Below are positions 27,666-36,257 of a DNA stretch of 64,000 nt, piece after piece. Made by a program: the position numbers and the translations under genes. Every line of letters starts with the position of its first letter. Positions within the stretch are counted from its first letter, which is position 1. This stretch comes from G965207335 sp965207335 (GTDB lineage: Bacteria > Pseudomonadota > Gammaproteobacteria > PS1 > Pseudothioglobaceae): the NCBI GenBank assembly GCA_965207335.1, contig OZ242267.1:1550001-1614000 (forward strand), written 5' to 3'. Below the pieces are notes generated by a model. The model was not told the origin of the DNA, searched no databases, and was given only the letters and a program-made list of their open reading frames with translations.

Positions 27666-28954
27666 AGTTTTTAAAAACCAATGATATACATTTTAAAAAG
27701 CAATTAGCAAATTTAACTTCATTTGAGTCCGTATCCTATAAGGGCATTATTAAAATTGTAGATGATATTATAGCTAAAGTTCGTCAAGGAGGTGATAGTG
27801 AGATTATCAAATTTAGTAATAAGTTTGATAATAATAATGCCAAAACTATGGCTGATTTAACAATAAACAAAGACAAACTAAAAACCTCTTTTGATGCTAT
27901 AAGTGAAACCCAAAGAAATGCCTTGTTAATATCTGCTAAAAGAATTAAAAAATACCATAAAAAACAACTGCAAAAATCTTGGAATTACAAGGAAAAAGAC
28001 GGCACGGTATTAGGGCAAAAAATAATTCCATTAGATAAAGTTGGCTTGTATGTCCCTGGAGGTAAGGCATCTTATCCATCATCTGTTTTAATGAATGCAA
28101 TTCCAGCTAAGATAGCAGGAGTTAATAAACTTATTATGGTAGTCCCAGCACCTGATAATATTATTAGTCCATTGGTATTAGCAGCAGCATACATTGCCAA
28201 AATAGATGAAATATATACAATAGGTGGGGCACAAAGTATAGCGGCTTTGGCTTACGGTAGCGAAACAATAACTAAAGTTGATAAAATAGTTGGACCTGGG
28301 AATATTTATGTTACCAGTGCAAAAAAAGCGGTATTTGGTGTTGTTGGTATTGACATGATAGCAGGACCATCTGAAATATTAATCATATGTGACGGTAATA
28401 CTAATCCAGATTGGATAGCTATGGATTTATTTTCTCAAGCAGAACATGATGAGAGTGCTCAAGCAATATTATTATGCGATTCCAATGAGTTTATAAAAAA
28501 AGTACAAAATAGCATAAAAAAACTATTACCTAATATGTCCAGAGTTAAAATAATTAGCAAATCTCTTAGTAGTAGAGGGGCTATAATTAAAACTAGTTCT
28601 ATTGTAGAGTCAATAGAATTAGCTAATACCATAGCACCAGAGCATTTAGAATTATCAATAGAGAATGCTGAGCAATATTTGAAATATATAAAACACGCTG
28701 GGGCAATATTTGTAGGCAAATATACTTCTGAGGCACTAGGTGATTATTGTGCCGGGCCAAATCATGTTTTGCCTACTTCTGGGACTGCTAGATTTTCTTC
28801 TCCATTAGGTGTTTATGACTTTCAAAAGCGTTCTAGTGTTATAATAGCATCAAAACAGGGCGCTAATGATTTAGGGAAAATAGCTGCTATATTAGCTGAT
28901 AGCGAGTATTTAGAAGCACACAAATTATCAGCTAAATACCGTATTTTTAAATAA
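27659..28954 (+). CDS. hisD: Histidinol dehydrogenase
   Basis: 431 residues. Oxidises histidinol to histidine in two NAD-dependent steps. Conserved blocks: VGLYVPGGKASYPSSVLMNAIPA in pattern, VDKIVGPGNIYVTSAKK, DMIAGPSEILII, the zinc and base residues in QAEHDESAQAIL, and the C-terminal GAIFVGKYTSEALGDYCAGP with NHVLPTSGTARF. The start overlaps the end of hisG. Complete, no anomalies. Confidence 0.97.
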   Translation: MLKFLKTNDIHFKKQLANLTSFESVSYKGIIKIVDDIIAKVRQGGDSEIIKFSNKFDNNNAKTMADLTINKDKLKTSFDAISETQRNALLISAKRIKKYHKKQLQKSWNYKEKDGTVLGQKIIPLDKVGLYVPGGKASYPSSVLMNAIPAKIAGVNKLIMVVPAPDNIISPLVLAAAYIAKIDEIYTIGGAQSIAALAYGSETITKVDKIVGPGNIYVTSAKKAVFGVVGIDMIAGPSEILIICDGNTNPDWIAMDLFSQAEHDESAQAILLCDSNEFIKKVQNSIKKLLPNMSRVKIISKSLSSRGAIIKTSSIVESIELANTIAPEHLELSIENAEQYLKYIKHAGAIFVGKYTSEALGDYCAGPNHVLPTSGTARFSSPLGVYDFQKRSSVIIASKQGANDLGKIAAILADSEYLEAHKLSAKYRIFK

Positions 28955-28967
28955 GTATAGAATATCA

Positions 28968-30239
28968 ATGATGTCAATATTTAAAATAAAACATATTACA
29001 CTATTAATCGTATTATTTTTAATATTATCCACACCGTTATTAGTTTATTCTGCTAGTTTATCAGAGCTAAGCTTAACACAAGTAAAAAAGTTAGCAAAAG
29101 ACAATAATAATCCAGAAGCATATTATGAATGGGGTATGCGTTATTACAATGGAATTGGTTTAAAACAAAATTATTATAAGGCATTTAAACGCATAAAAAA
29201 ATCATCATCATTAGGTAGTTATAACGGTAAAAAAAGATTAATTTTAATGTATGCTAATGGTTATGGCATTAAAAAAGATATTAGTATTGCAAATGATTTA
29301 TACAAACAATTAGCTAAAACCAATAATTTACCAGATAAAACATTGCTAACAATAGATAATGAAACAGAAGATAAAATTGCTACAAGTGAACAATCTAGTG
29401 AAACATCAGATAGCTTATATCAGCAAACTAGTAAGCAAATAACCGATGGCTTTAAAAGTTTTACTGGTTTATTTTCAAATGATGAAGAAGATAACATTGC
29501 TACAAGTGAACAATCTAGTGAAACATCAGATAGCTTATATCAGCAAACTAGTAAGCAAATAACCGATGGCTTTAAAAGTTTTACTGGTTTATTTTCAAAT
29601 GATGAAGAAGATAACATTGCTACAAGTGAACAATCTAGTGAAACATCAGATAGCTTATATCAGCAAACTAGTAAGCAAATAACCGATGGCTTTAAAAGTT
29701 TTACTGGTTTGTTTTCAAATGATGAAGAAGATAAAATTGCTACAAGTGGTAAAAAAGACAAGTTACAAGACAAACAAGAATCTTCTTTTGATTTTTCATC
29801 TATTGATAATAAAAATACTACAAAACAAGACAAAGTAACAAAAACTAGCCTAACTACAAATACACAAAATATAAAAACCATAGTAGAGCAAACTAAAAAA
29901 GTATCTTATAAAGAAAAAGACTGGTTTAGTTTTAATGATAATAAACAAGTTAATACCTTAAATAACACACCAAGCAAGAAACAAAGTACATTCACTATCA
30001 AGAAAAACATCCCAGTTGTAAATAATAATAATGCTAGTATAGAAAAAAAATGGTTTAATTTTGACAAGATAATTGGTTTAATTGACCTAAATCCAAAACC
30101 AGATAAAAAAGATACTAAAAAAGAAATATCTGATAGTAATAAGCCCAATAAAAAAGATGCCAAGCAATCAGAAGAAGAAAATTTAGGTAGTAATAAACCT
30201 CAAATTCAATTAAAGGATTTTTTCAATTATAAACTTTAA
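28968..30239 (+). CDS. Secreted or anchored Sel1-like protein with three exact 40-residue repeats
   Basis: 423 residues, not a recognised named family. An N-terminal hydrophobic segment (about 10-28, ending LLVYSAS) acts as signal or anchor. Residues 40-110 look like two Sel1/TPR units (AYYEWGMRYYNGIGLKQNYYKAFK; MYANGYGIKKDISIANDLY). Residues 135-254 are three copies of a 40-residue unit containing SKQITDGFKSFTGLFSNDEE, a short amphipathic helix with an acidic end. The C-terminal 160 residues are Lys/Asn-rich and disordered, repeating the WF(S/N)F(N/D) motif twice. It follows hisD by 13 bp. Likely a periplasmic or cell-envelope interaction protein. Confidence 0.7.
   Translation: MMSIFKIKHITLLIVLFLILSTPLLVYSASLSELSLTQVKKLAKDNNNPEAYYEWGMRYYNGIGLKQNYYKAFKRIKKSSSLGSYNGKKRLILMYANGYGIKKDISIANDLYKQLAKTNNLPDKTLLTIDNETEDKIATSEQSSETSDSLYQQTSKQITDGFKSFTGLFSNDEEDNIATSEQSSETSDSLYQQTSKQITDGFKSFTGLFSNDEEDNIATSEQSSETSDSLYQQTSKQITDGFKSFTGLFSNDEEDKIATSGKKDKLQDKQESSFDFSSIDNKNTTKQDKVTKTSLTTNTQNIKTIVEQTKKVSYKEKDWFSFNDNKQVNTLNNTPSKKQSTFTIKKNIPVVNNNNASIEKKWFNFDKIIGLIDLNPKPDKKDTKKEISDSNKPNKKDAKQSEEENLGSNKPQIQLKDFFNYKL
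29371..29730 (+). repeat. Three 120-bp tandem repeats inside the Sel1-like gene
   Basis: Copies at 29371-29490, 29491-29610 and 29611-29730 differ by only about two bases (AAAATTGC/AACATTGC at the start, ATTTTC/GTTTTC near the end). Exact multiples of three keep the frame. Confidence 0.93.
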
Positions 30240-30249
30240 TATAAATAGC

Positions 30250-30342
30250 ATAATACCACTGCATAAGGATATTTATGTATATAGCATTATTTTTTTACAC
30301 AAATAAGCAATTCTTGTGTAATGATTTGTAACAAGTTTTTTA
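30250..30342 (-). repeat. Intergenic repeat family R1, copy c
   Basis: Minus strand reads AACTTGTTACAAATCATTAC, ATTGCTTATTTGTGTA and ends ACATAAATATCCTTATGCAG, the full R1 arrangement, in the gap between convergent genes. Confidence 0.6.
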
Positions 30343-30347
30343 CAGTC

Positions 30348-31001
30348 TCACCGCTTCCCAAATATAGCAGTGCCAATCCTAACTATACTAGCACCGTACT
30401 TAATTGCAATATCCATATCATTAGACATACCCATAGATAAAGTATCTAATTTTGGGTAACTACTTTTTAAATCTAGCATCTTAGCAAATGCACTTTTAGC
30501 ATTATTTTTATTGGGAATACACATAAAACCGCGTAAATTAATTCTCTCTAATTTACTTATAGATTCTACCATATCGGCAACCTCATATATGTTAATACCT
30601 GATTTTGTATTTTGATTATCAATATTTATTTGTAAACAAATATTTAATTTAGCCAAATTATTATTTCTGTTATCACTTAATTTTTTAGCTATTTTAAATC
30701 TATCTACACTATGAACCCAAGAAAAATTATTGACTATATCTTTTACTTTATTTGATTGAATAGAGCCAATAAAGTGCCAGATGATATTGTTATAAGTACC
30801 ATCTTTAGATAGTGCTATTATTTTAGGTAGTGCCTCTTGAATATAATTTTCTCCAAAATGATATTGCTTGGCAGAAAATGCCTCTTTAATTGCTGATATG
30901 GGTTTATTTTTGCTTACCGCTAGTAATTGTACATTGCTATCAACAGCTAATATTGATATTTTTTGTCTAATATTTAGTATATTTGTAGCAATATCAGTCA
31001 T
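30348..31001 (-). CDS. yggS: YggS/PLPBP family pyridoxal phosphate homeostasis protein
   Basis: 217 residues. PLP-binding alanine-racemase-like barrel without known catalytic turnover; family members buffer PLP and affect amino-acid pools. PLP Lys31 lies in LLAVSKNKP; further motifs are FGENYIQEALPK, WHFIGSIQSNK, VHSVDR, GFMCIP and LSMGMSNDMDIAIKYGA. The ATG shares one base with the stop of the upstream pyrK-like gene (TAATG), so the pair is coupled. Confidence 0.93.
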   Translation of the reverse strand: MTDIATNILNIRQKISILAVDSNVQLLAVSKNKPISAIKEAFSAKQYHFGENYIQEALPKIIALSKDGTYNNIIWHFIGSIQSNKVKDIVNNFSWVHSVDRFKIAKKLSDNRNNNLAKLNICLQINIDNQNTKSGINIYEVADMVESISKLERINLRGFMCIPNKNNAKSAFAKMLDLKSSYPKLDTLSMGMSNDMDIAIKYGASIVRIGTAIFGKR

Positions 31002-31861
31002 TAAAAAATATATTTAGCATCAAATACTGGACCATTTACACAAATTTTTTCCATAGATTTTATTCCATGTTTATTAACTTCAACAACGCAACCAGCACAA
31101 CCACCAACTGCACATGACATATGCTCTTCTAATGATATTTGACAAGGAATATTATATTTAAAACTTAATTTAGCAACTGCTTCTAACATAGCTTTAGGTC
31201 CACATGAGTAAATTTCCACTTGCTTTAATTCACTAATACTTAGGCTGTCTAAATACAAAACAGCTAAGTCAGTAATATATCCATTATAAACCCCATCATA
31301 GTTTTGAAGGCTTGTTAATCTACATGGTATCCCCCAGTTTTCTAACAATGGCATGGTTTGATTAACATTAGCAATAGTTGGGGCAATATTGCTTATTTGG
31401 GTGGTAAATGGAAATGGTACTTCTGAGCCTAAAATAACAAACGGAGTGTAATTATTATCTTTTATACTTTGTGCTATGGCAATAATAGGTGGCATACCAA
31501 CACCACCACCTAATAATAATGGTTTGGTTTTAGCACTAATATCAAAGCCATTACCTATTGGAGCTATTATCTCTAATTTTGTGCCAATTTTTTGCTTGCT
31601 TAATAACTCTGTTCCTATACCTACAATTTTGTATAATAAATCTATAGTGCCAGCTTCTTTATCTACTAGCATAATTGACATAGGTCTTTTTAGTAATAAG
31701 GATTTATCGCATTCAATGTGAACAAATTGCCCAGCAGTAATATTAGTGATAATATCAGGTACTAATAAAGTAATAATAAACTGCTTAGCTAAAAATTTAT
31801 CGTGTCTAACTATTGTAGCTTTAGTGCTATAAATAGTATTTCTTTTATTGTTGTTTACCAT
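31001..31861 (-). CDS. pyrK: Dihydroorotate dehydrogenase electron-transfer subunit-like protein (PyrK family)
   Basis: 286 residues. FNR-like FAD domain (about 12-105, KRPMSI flavin motif), NAD-binding domain starting GGGVGMPPIIAIAQ, then a C-terminal 2Fe-2S site with Cys250, Cys255, Cys258 and Cys274 (CAVGGCAGC...C). This is PyrK architecture, which passes electrons from class 1B PyrD to NAD. No pyrD is adjacent, and most gammaproteobacteria use a quinone-linked class 2 PyrD, so the partner is unknown; a related flavin/FeS reductase role is possible. Coupled to yggS. Confidence 0.8.
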   Translation of the reverse strand: MVNNNKRNTIYSTKATIVRHDKFLAKQFIITLLVPDIITNITAGQFVHIECDKSLLLKRPMSIMLVDKEAGTIDLLYKIVGIGTELLSKQKIGTKLEIIAPIGNGFDISAKTKPLLLGGGVGMPPIIAIAQSIKDNNYTPFVILGSEVPFPFTTQISNIAPTIANVNQTMPLLENWGIPCRLTSLQNYDGVYNGYITDLAVLYLDSLSISELKQVEIYSCGPKAMLEAVAKLSFKYNIPCQISLEEHMSCAVGGCAGCVVEVNKHGIKSMEKICVNGPVFDAKYIF

Positions 31862-31887
31862 AAATAGATGCTAACTAATTTATATCT

Positions 31888-31915
31888 ATTATACAATTAT
31901 TAACTTAGTTTGTAA
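31888..31915 (-). promoter_or_regulatory. Promoter of pyrK-yggS
   Basis: Minus strand TTACAA (31915-31910), a 16-base spacer and perfect TATAAT (31893-31888), 27 bases before the ATG. Confidence 0.5.
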
Positions 31916-31920
31916 TAAAT

Positions 31921-32022
31921 ACCAATGGCATAAGAATATTTATATGTATGGTACCGCTTTTTAATTATGCTATTTTTTTGATAAATAAGTAATACTTGTT
32001 CAGTAGCTTAACAAGTTTTTTA
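31921..32022 (-). repeat. Intergenic repeat family R1, copy d
   Basis: Minus strand AACTTGTTAAGCTACTGAAC, ATTACTTATTTAT and ATATAAATATTCTTATGCCA. It sits just upstream of the pyrK promoter. In 32023-32190, the remainder of the gap before the sox terminator, I see only AT-rich sequence and no gene. Confidence 0.6.
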
Positions 32023-32190
32023 TACTTAGAAAGTGTTAAGTAATTGTTTTACAATTAACTCAAAGTTATTTTTGAGTAAAAAGCAGTATTTAACACATAA
32101 TCTCACAAATTCCCAGCCTAATTACTTAATTTAGTGTCTTTAAACTCTAAGAAATAAGACTATTTAACATAATAATTATTTTTTAGTATA

Positions 32191-32218
32191 AAAAAAGGCA
32201 GTAAAAATACCGCCTTTT
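32191..32218 (-). terminator. Rho-independent terminator of the sox operon
   Basis: Minus strand AAAAGGC-G-GTA, loop TTTT, TAC-T-GCCTTTT with a trailing T run, 25 bases past the last sox gene. Confidence 0.75.
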
Positions 32219-32242
32219 AATTTATATAGCCTTTAATAAAAC

Positions 32243-32563
32243 TTAAAACCTAGGTCCAGCACTTCTTTGTTCGCGAGCTTGATTTTGGGCATTAACAGCT
32301 TGTCTTCTTGCCTTATTAGCTAACTTTATTGCACCATTAGGGTTTTTGTTAGCCATTTTGGTTGCTTTTTTCAGCATTTTACCAGTATCACGCCATTCAA
32401 AACTTAATGCTTTTGCCTTTTTATTTTCAGCTTTAGCTGCATTAATGGCATTTTCTGCTGGTGATATTGTATTATTCCAGTTCCAAGAAGAGCTTTTAAA
32501 TTCCCCTGCATAAATGTTAAGACTTACTACAACTACAATAATACTTAATAATATTTTTTTCAT
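32243..32563 (-). CDS. soxK: SoxK/SaxB-like SoxAX-associated small periplasmic protein
   Basis: 106 residues with a signal peptide (cleavage after NIYA). The mature part is a Lys/Ala-rich helix containing FEWRDTGKMLKKATKMA and GAIKLANKARRQA. In position (directly after soxA) and pattern (WRDTGK followed by a helical Lys/Ala region) it resembles the SoxK/SaxB proteins of sulfur oxidisers, which bind and stabilise SoxAX. A Shine-Dalgarno (AAGGAGATAAAC) precedes the ATG. Last gene of the operon. The assignment leans on context, as the sequence is short and of low complexity. Confidence 0.7.
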   Translation of the reverse strand: MKKILLSIIVVVVSLNIYAGEFKSSSWNWNNTISPAENAINAAKAENKKAKALSFEWRDTGKMLKKATKMANKNPNGAIKLANKARRQAVNAQNQAREQRSAGPRF

Positions 32564-32578
32564 GTTTATCTCCTTAAA

Positions 32579-33427
32579 TTATTCTCTATAACTAGTACCA
32601 TTATAAGTCATACCATTACTCATAGCAGTTAAGAAGTACTCAAGATTGTTATATTCTTTTTTCTGAGCTTTAAATGGTTTGGCACGAACTTGTTTATTAC
32701 AACCACCAAAACGTCTTTGGATTGTTCCAAAACCATCACCCTTCTTTTTAGCCCATTTACCACGCCAAACAGGAAAATGAGTTATTTGTCCTAATGCAGC
32801 ACTTAAAGTATTGCCTCTAATGCGTTTTGCAACATTATAAATATGACAGTCAGCACATGATAAGTTAAGTTGTCCTCTCTTAGAATAATAGAATTTTTTA
32901 CCATCTTCATAAGCAGCCAAAGCTCTTGGATCATCAGGAATTACTACATTAATAATTTGTCCATCTGCCTTGGTTGTTAAATAAGCCGAAACATAGGCAA
33001 TCTTACCTTTTTTCCAGCCCCATTTTGCCTCTCCATTGTCAACACGGCATTTATTTATAGCGCCTTCTAGTGTCTCAACTTTACCAGATTTAGCATTCCA
33101 TCTAGGATATTTAGACCTAACAGCACTAGTATTACTACCAAAACAATTAGCGAATGTTTTGCCGTTTTTAAATGGTTTATTCCAAAGACTACCACCTTTT
33201 TCTACTAGTTCTTCAAATGGAGGGAATTCCATTATTGCATCAAACTGTTGTTTTTTATCATCGCTAAATACATAAGGACCATCTTGAAATGTTTGTAACG
33301 ATTTATTAGGAAAACTATTCAAAAAATAGTTTTGAAATTTATCAATATCCCCACCTACACTAGCTATAGAAAAATTAGAACTAACAATAAAACTAGCACT
33401 GAATATTGCTATAATTACTTTTTTCAT
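32579..33427 (-). CDS. soxA: SoxA, c-type cytochrome subunit of the SoxAX complex
   Basis: 282 residues from the ATG at 33427, chosen because GGAGAATTCT sits directly before it; an ATG 12 bases upstream has no such site. Signal peptide, then the SoxA domain: heme-binding CADCH at 191-195, the ligating and persulfide-forming Cys243 in GGCNKQVRAKPF, and paired Cys95 and Cys127. With a single CXXCH it is the monoheme type. SoxAX joins thiosulfate to the SoxY Cys oxidatively in the periplasm. Placed after soxZ (14 bp). Confidence 0.95.
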   Translation of the reverse strand: MKKVIIAIFSASFIVSSNFSIASVGGDIDKFQNYFLNSFPNKSLQTFQDGPYVFSDDKKQQFDAIMEFPPFEELVEKGGSLWNKPFKNGKTFANCFGSNTSAVRSKYPRWNAKSGKVETLEGAINKCRVDNGEAKWGWKKGKIAYVSAYLTTKADGQIINVVIPDDPRALAAYEDGKKFYYSKRGQLNLSCADCHIYNVAKRIRGNTLSAALGQITHFPVWRGKWAKKKGDGFGTIQRRFGGCNKQVRAKPFKAQKKEYNNLEYFLTAMSNGMTYNGTSYRE

Positions 33428-33441
33428 AGAATTCTCCATTG

Positions 33442-33750
33442 TTATTTAGATTTGACACTAGCTTCTGATGACTTACCATTATTATCTACATAAGATAATT
33501 TAACTGTATCACCTTTATCGCCTTGTGCCTTGAAACGAAAATACGGATTTTTGGAAACAGCAGCACCGATAAGAGAGCTAACAACTTTACTATCATTTAC
33601 ATAAACATTTATATCAGTAATATAATTAGCGGGGTAAAATTTACCAGTTTTTTTATTCTTTCTAGCACCAGTTTCCATTGGGTGCTTAACTAAAGCTTTA
33701 ATATCAATAATACCTTTTCTTGATTTTGATTTTAATTTAATTTTTGCCAT
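33442..33750 (-). CDS. soxZ: SoxZ, thiosulfate carrier subunit
   Basis: 102 residues, no signal peptide, as usual because it is exported with SoxY by the Tat pathway. SoxZ landmarks: KHPMETGARKNKKTGKFYPANYI in pattern, SKNPYFRFKAQGDKGDTVKLSYVDNNG. Forms the beta-sandwich partner of SoxY. Lies 29 bp after soxY, with AGGAG upstream. Confidence 0.95.
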   Translation of the reverse strand: MAKIKLKSKSRKGIIDIKALVKHPMETGARKNKKTGKFYPANYITDINVYVNDSKVVSSLIGAAVSKNPYFRFKAQGDKGDTVKLSYVDNNGKSSEASVKSK

Positions 33751-33779
33751 CTTTTTTAACTCCTAGTCTGTATTGTATT

Positions 33780-34226
33780 TTAACCACCACAGCCACCAAC
33801 TGTTACTTTAACTTCTTTAGTAATAACACTTGTTCTTCCATTAGCAACAACAATAGCACTAACAGGCGAGCTTTTACCCATTCTAACACGAGTTGAAACA
33901 AAGCCAGTAGCACCACCAGAGAAGTTAAAAGAAGCAGCTAAAGGTGTGGGATTGTTTTTGATATAAATAGCAATCCTACTAACGCCACTCATTTTGGAAG
34001 CATTAACTTCCAAGGGAACAACGGCACCATTTTCTGCTAATTTAGGGGCTTTAAATTTAAAATTACCCTCACTAGCACTAGCTACTGTATTTGCTATAGC
34101 ATTATTTGCTTTTTCAAATTCTGCAACTCCAGCAAATACTGATATTGGGGATAATAGTCCAGCACCAACAGCACTAACAACAGCACCACTAGTTAATACC
34201 CCTTTTAAAAATAACCTTCTATTCAT
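33780..34226 (-). CDS. soxY: SoxY, sulfur-carrying subunit
   Basis: 148 residues. N-terminal Tat-type signal (NRRLFLKGVL). The protein ends in GGCGG (144-148) whose Cys146 carries the sulfur chain through the Sox cycle. The C-terminal domain (VTVGGCGG swinging arm) is intact. It partners SoxZ encoded next door. Fourteen bp after soxX. Confidence 0.97.
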   Translation of the reverse strand: MNRRLFLKGVLTSGAVVSAVGAGLLSPISVFAGVAEFEKANNAIANTVASASEGNFKFKAPKLAENGAVVPLEVNASKMSGVSRIAIYIKNNPTPLAASFNFSGGATGFVSTRVRMGKSSPVSAIVVANGRTSVITKEVKVTVGGCGG

Positions 34227-34240
34227 TAATATCTCCCTTT

Positions 34241-34576
34241 TTATAGTGTATAAATATAATCCGTAATAGCATCAATCTCTGAACCAGATAAAATCTCATA
34301 TTTTCCAAACGGAGGCATAAAAGAATTAGGATTAGCGGCAGTAGCATCGTCTATCTGCGCCCTTAGTTTAGATTTATTTACATATCTAGTCTTCATAGCT
34401 ACTAGTGGTGGTCCTGCATTTCCTGGTAAATTACCACCCTGAATAAAATGACAGGCAATACAATTGCCCTTTTTTCTGTTATATACCAATTCTTCACCTT
34501 TAGATTTAGCGTTCACTGGCATTGTTAATAACACACTTGTTGCAATCGCTATTGTAAGTGCTACTTTTACCCTCAT
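34241..34576 (-). CDS. soxX: SoxX, c-type cytochrome subunit of the SoxAX complex
   Basis: 111 residues: signal peptide (cleavage after VNA), heme motif CIACH at 39-43, NAGPPL, and the distal Met87 in NSFMPPFGK. Passes electrons from the SoxA reaction to the respiratory chain. First gene of soxXYZAK, with AAGGAGATAGT before the ATG and a good promoter upstream. soxB and soxCD are not in this cluster; strains lacking soxCD generally deposit sulfur and use the Dsr route, but absence from this window does not prove absence from the genome. Confidence 0.95.
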   Translation of the reverse strand: MRVKVALTIAIATSVLLTMPVNAKSKGEELVYNRKKGNCIACHFIQGGNLPGNAGPPLVAMKTRYVNKSKLRAQIDDATAANPNSFMPPFGKYEILSGSEIDAITDYIYTL

Positions 34577-34618
34577 ACTATCTCCTTTACAATTAAAATA
34601 TAAGTAATTTCAAAACTG

Positions 34619-34646
34619 ATTATACACATATAAAATGATAAAGCAA
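34619..34646 (-). promoter_or_regulatory. Promoter of the sox operon
   Basis: Minus strand TTGCTT (34646-34641), a 16-base spacer and TATAAT (34624-34619), 43 bases before soxX. No operator recognised. Confidence 0.65.
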
Positions 34647-34876
34647 ATATATTTTCAATAAGAATTTTAAGACCATTTAATAAGTATAAAAAACATCATA
34701 AAGTGCCTAACAAGTTTTTTTATTATGAGGGAAAGATTAAGTTATTTTTACCATTATTATCTTAGATTTTATCCTTTACAATCCTAAGCATAATAGTTTA
34801 ATACAATAACCTTATTTTTTTATAAATAGTAATATTTATAAGTTAAAGACTGCTTATATTTTAATACTAGTATTGA
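34647..34876. other. Non-coding gap between the sox promoter and the ferredoxin gene
   Basis: AT-rich DNA with one R1-like fragment (GCCTAACAAGTTTTTTTA near 34705-34722). No gene, RNA or clear terminator seen. Confidence 0.4.
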
Positions 34877-35188
34877 TTATTTTATTTGTAATCTTGATAT
34901 AATAATACCATTTAATAAATGTTTATTTATAATATCATCAACATCATTAATATCTATTAATTGATACCAAATATTATCAGGATAAACCACAGCAACAGGT
35001 CCTTGCTCGCATCTACCTAAACAACGACTTTCTGATATAGCAATATTGCCCTTGCCTAAAATACCTAAGGTGCGGGATTTGTTTTTGGCATATTTATATA
35101 AAGCTTTAGAATTAAAACGACTGCAACAAATTTCACCATTTTGTTTTTTATTACAACATATAAATAAGTGTCGTTTATAATAACTCAT
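34877..35188 (-). CDS. (2Fe-2S) ferredoxin domain protein, thioredoxin-like fold
   Basis: 103 residues. It has the TRX-Fd pattern: Cys11/Cys12 and Cys21/Cys22 near the N-terminus and the pair CLGRC (Cys56, Cys60) followed by EQGPVAVVYPD. Such proteins bind a 2Fe-2S cluster; physiological partners are mostly unknown. The ATG overlaps the stop of rsmI (ATGA), so it is co-transcribed with the rRNA methyltransferase. No obvious link to the sox genes apart from proximity. Confidence 0.88.
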   Translation of the reverse strand: MSYYKRHLFICCNKKQNGEICCSRFNSKALYKYAKNKSRTLGILGKGNIAISESRCLGRCEQGPVAVVYPDNIWYQLIDINDVDDIINKHLLNGIIISRLQIK

Positions 35189-36039
35189 ATTTTAAAATTT
35201 TCTAATATATAACAGTAACACAGTCTTTTATTTAAACCTGTTATTTTAGCCGCAATTTTTGCTGATTTTGTGATATTTAACTCTGTTAATAAAATAGGTA
35301 GTATATTATCTAATTGCTTATATAACTCTGAGTTTTGTTGTTTTTTACAGCCAGATATAATTACTACAAACTCACCTTGTTGTAATTTATCATCCTGTTG
35401 TAGCCATAATATTATGGCTTTTATTTTTTTTGTTTGGATATTTTCAAATTTTTTTGTTAATTCTTTGGCAAGACAGATTATTTTATCCTCACCAAATATA
35501 TCTTGTATGTCAATTAAGGTCTTAATAATTCGTTTTGGCGATTCGTAACATATAGTAGTTTCTGTTTTGTTGACTAATTGTTTTAATAAATCTTGCCTTT
35601 GCTTAATTTTACTTGGTAGAAAACCTATAAAAGTAAAATTATTACATTCAATACCGCTAGCACTTAATGCAGTTATTAATGCACTAGCGCCTGGAATTGG
35701 TATTATAGTGATATTTTGTTTTTTTGCCTCTGATACTAATATATACCCCGGGTCACTAATAAGCGGTGTACCAGAGTCACTTACTAGGGCATAGGATATA
35801 TTTTTCTTTAAATCATTAATAATTTGTGCTACTTTTAAGCGTTCATTGTGTTCGTGAAATGCTATAGCAACAGTATTAATATTGTAATTTTGTAATAATT
35901 TTTTGGTGTGTCTGGTATCTTCTGCTAGAATATAATCCACACTATTTAGAATATTAATAGCCCTATAACTTATGTCTTCTAAATTACCAATTGGAGTTGC
36001 TACTATATATAACATTGTGAGGTTGTTACACGGCGACAT
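35185..36039 (-). CDS. rsmI: 16S rRNA (cytidine 1402-2'-O)-methyltransferase RsmI
   Basis: 284 residues. SAM-dependent tetrapyrrole-methylase-fold enzyme that modifies C1402 in the ribosomal P site. Motifs: LYIVATPIGNLEDISYRAI, AEDTRHTKKLLQ, FHEHNE, ALVSDSGTPLISDPGY, PIPGASALITALSASG and FIGFLP. Start choice is open: the ATG at 36015 begins MLYIVATP directly, and neither ATG has a Shine-Dalgarno. Divergent from yraN, echoing the E. coli rsmI-yraN-dolP neighbourhood. Confidence 0.95.
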   Translation of the reverse strand: MSPCNNLTMLYIVATPIGNLEDISYRAINILNSVDYILAEDTRHTKKLLQNYNINTVAIAFHEHNERLKVAQIINDLKKNISYALVSDSGTPLISDPGYILVSEAKKQNITIIPIPGASALITALSASGIECNNFTFIGFLPSKIKQRQDLLKQLVNKTETTICYESPKRIIKTLIDIQDIFGEDKIICLAKELTKKFENIQTKKIKAIILWLQQDDKLQQGEFVVIISGCKKQQNSELYKQLDNILPILLTELNITKSAKIAAKITGLNKRLCYCYILENFKI

Positions 36040-36200
36040 GAAATAGTTAAAAATCTGCTAAAATATCTGTGTTTGAGGTATGAATATATGATTAGCATAG
36101 ATTTTTAGAGTGTGCTTTCTCACTAAAATGCAATTCTTAGTAGGATTGCTGTATGTGTAGCATTGTTTATAATTATGCTTTTCGTAAATTTTATAGCAAA

Positions 36201-36250
36201 AACACTGATATTTGGATTATTTTTATCATTTTATACTACTGCTTATAAAC
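36201..36250 (+). repeat. Intergenic repeat family R2, copy in the rsmI-yraN gap
   Basis: AACACTGATATTTGGATTAT, TTTTATCATTTTATACTACT, GCTTATA. Close copy at 38939-38988; a diverged one at 22984-23035 (minus) and a weak one near 573-635. Confidence 0.5.
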
Positions 36251-36257
36251 TAATTGT

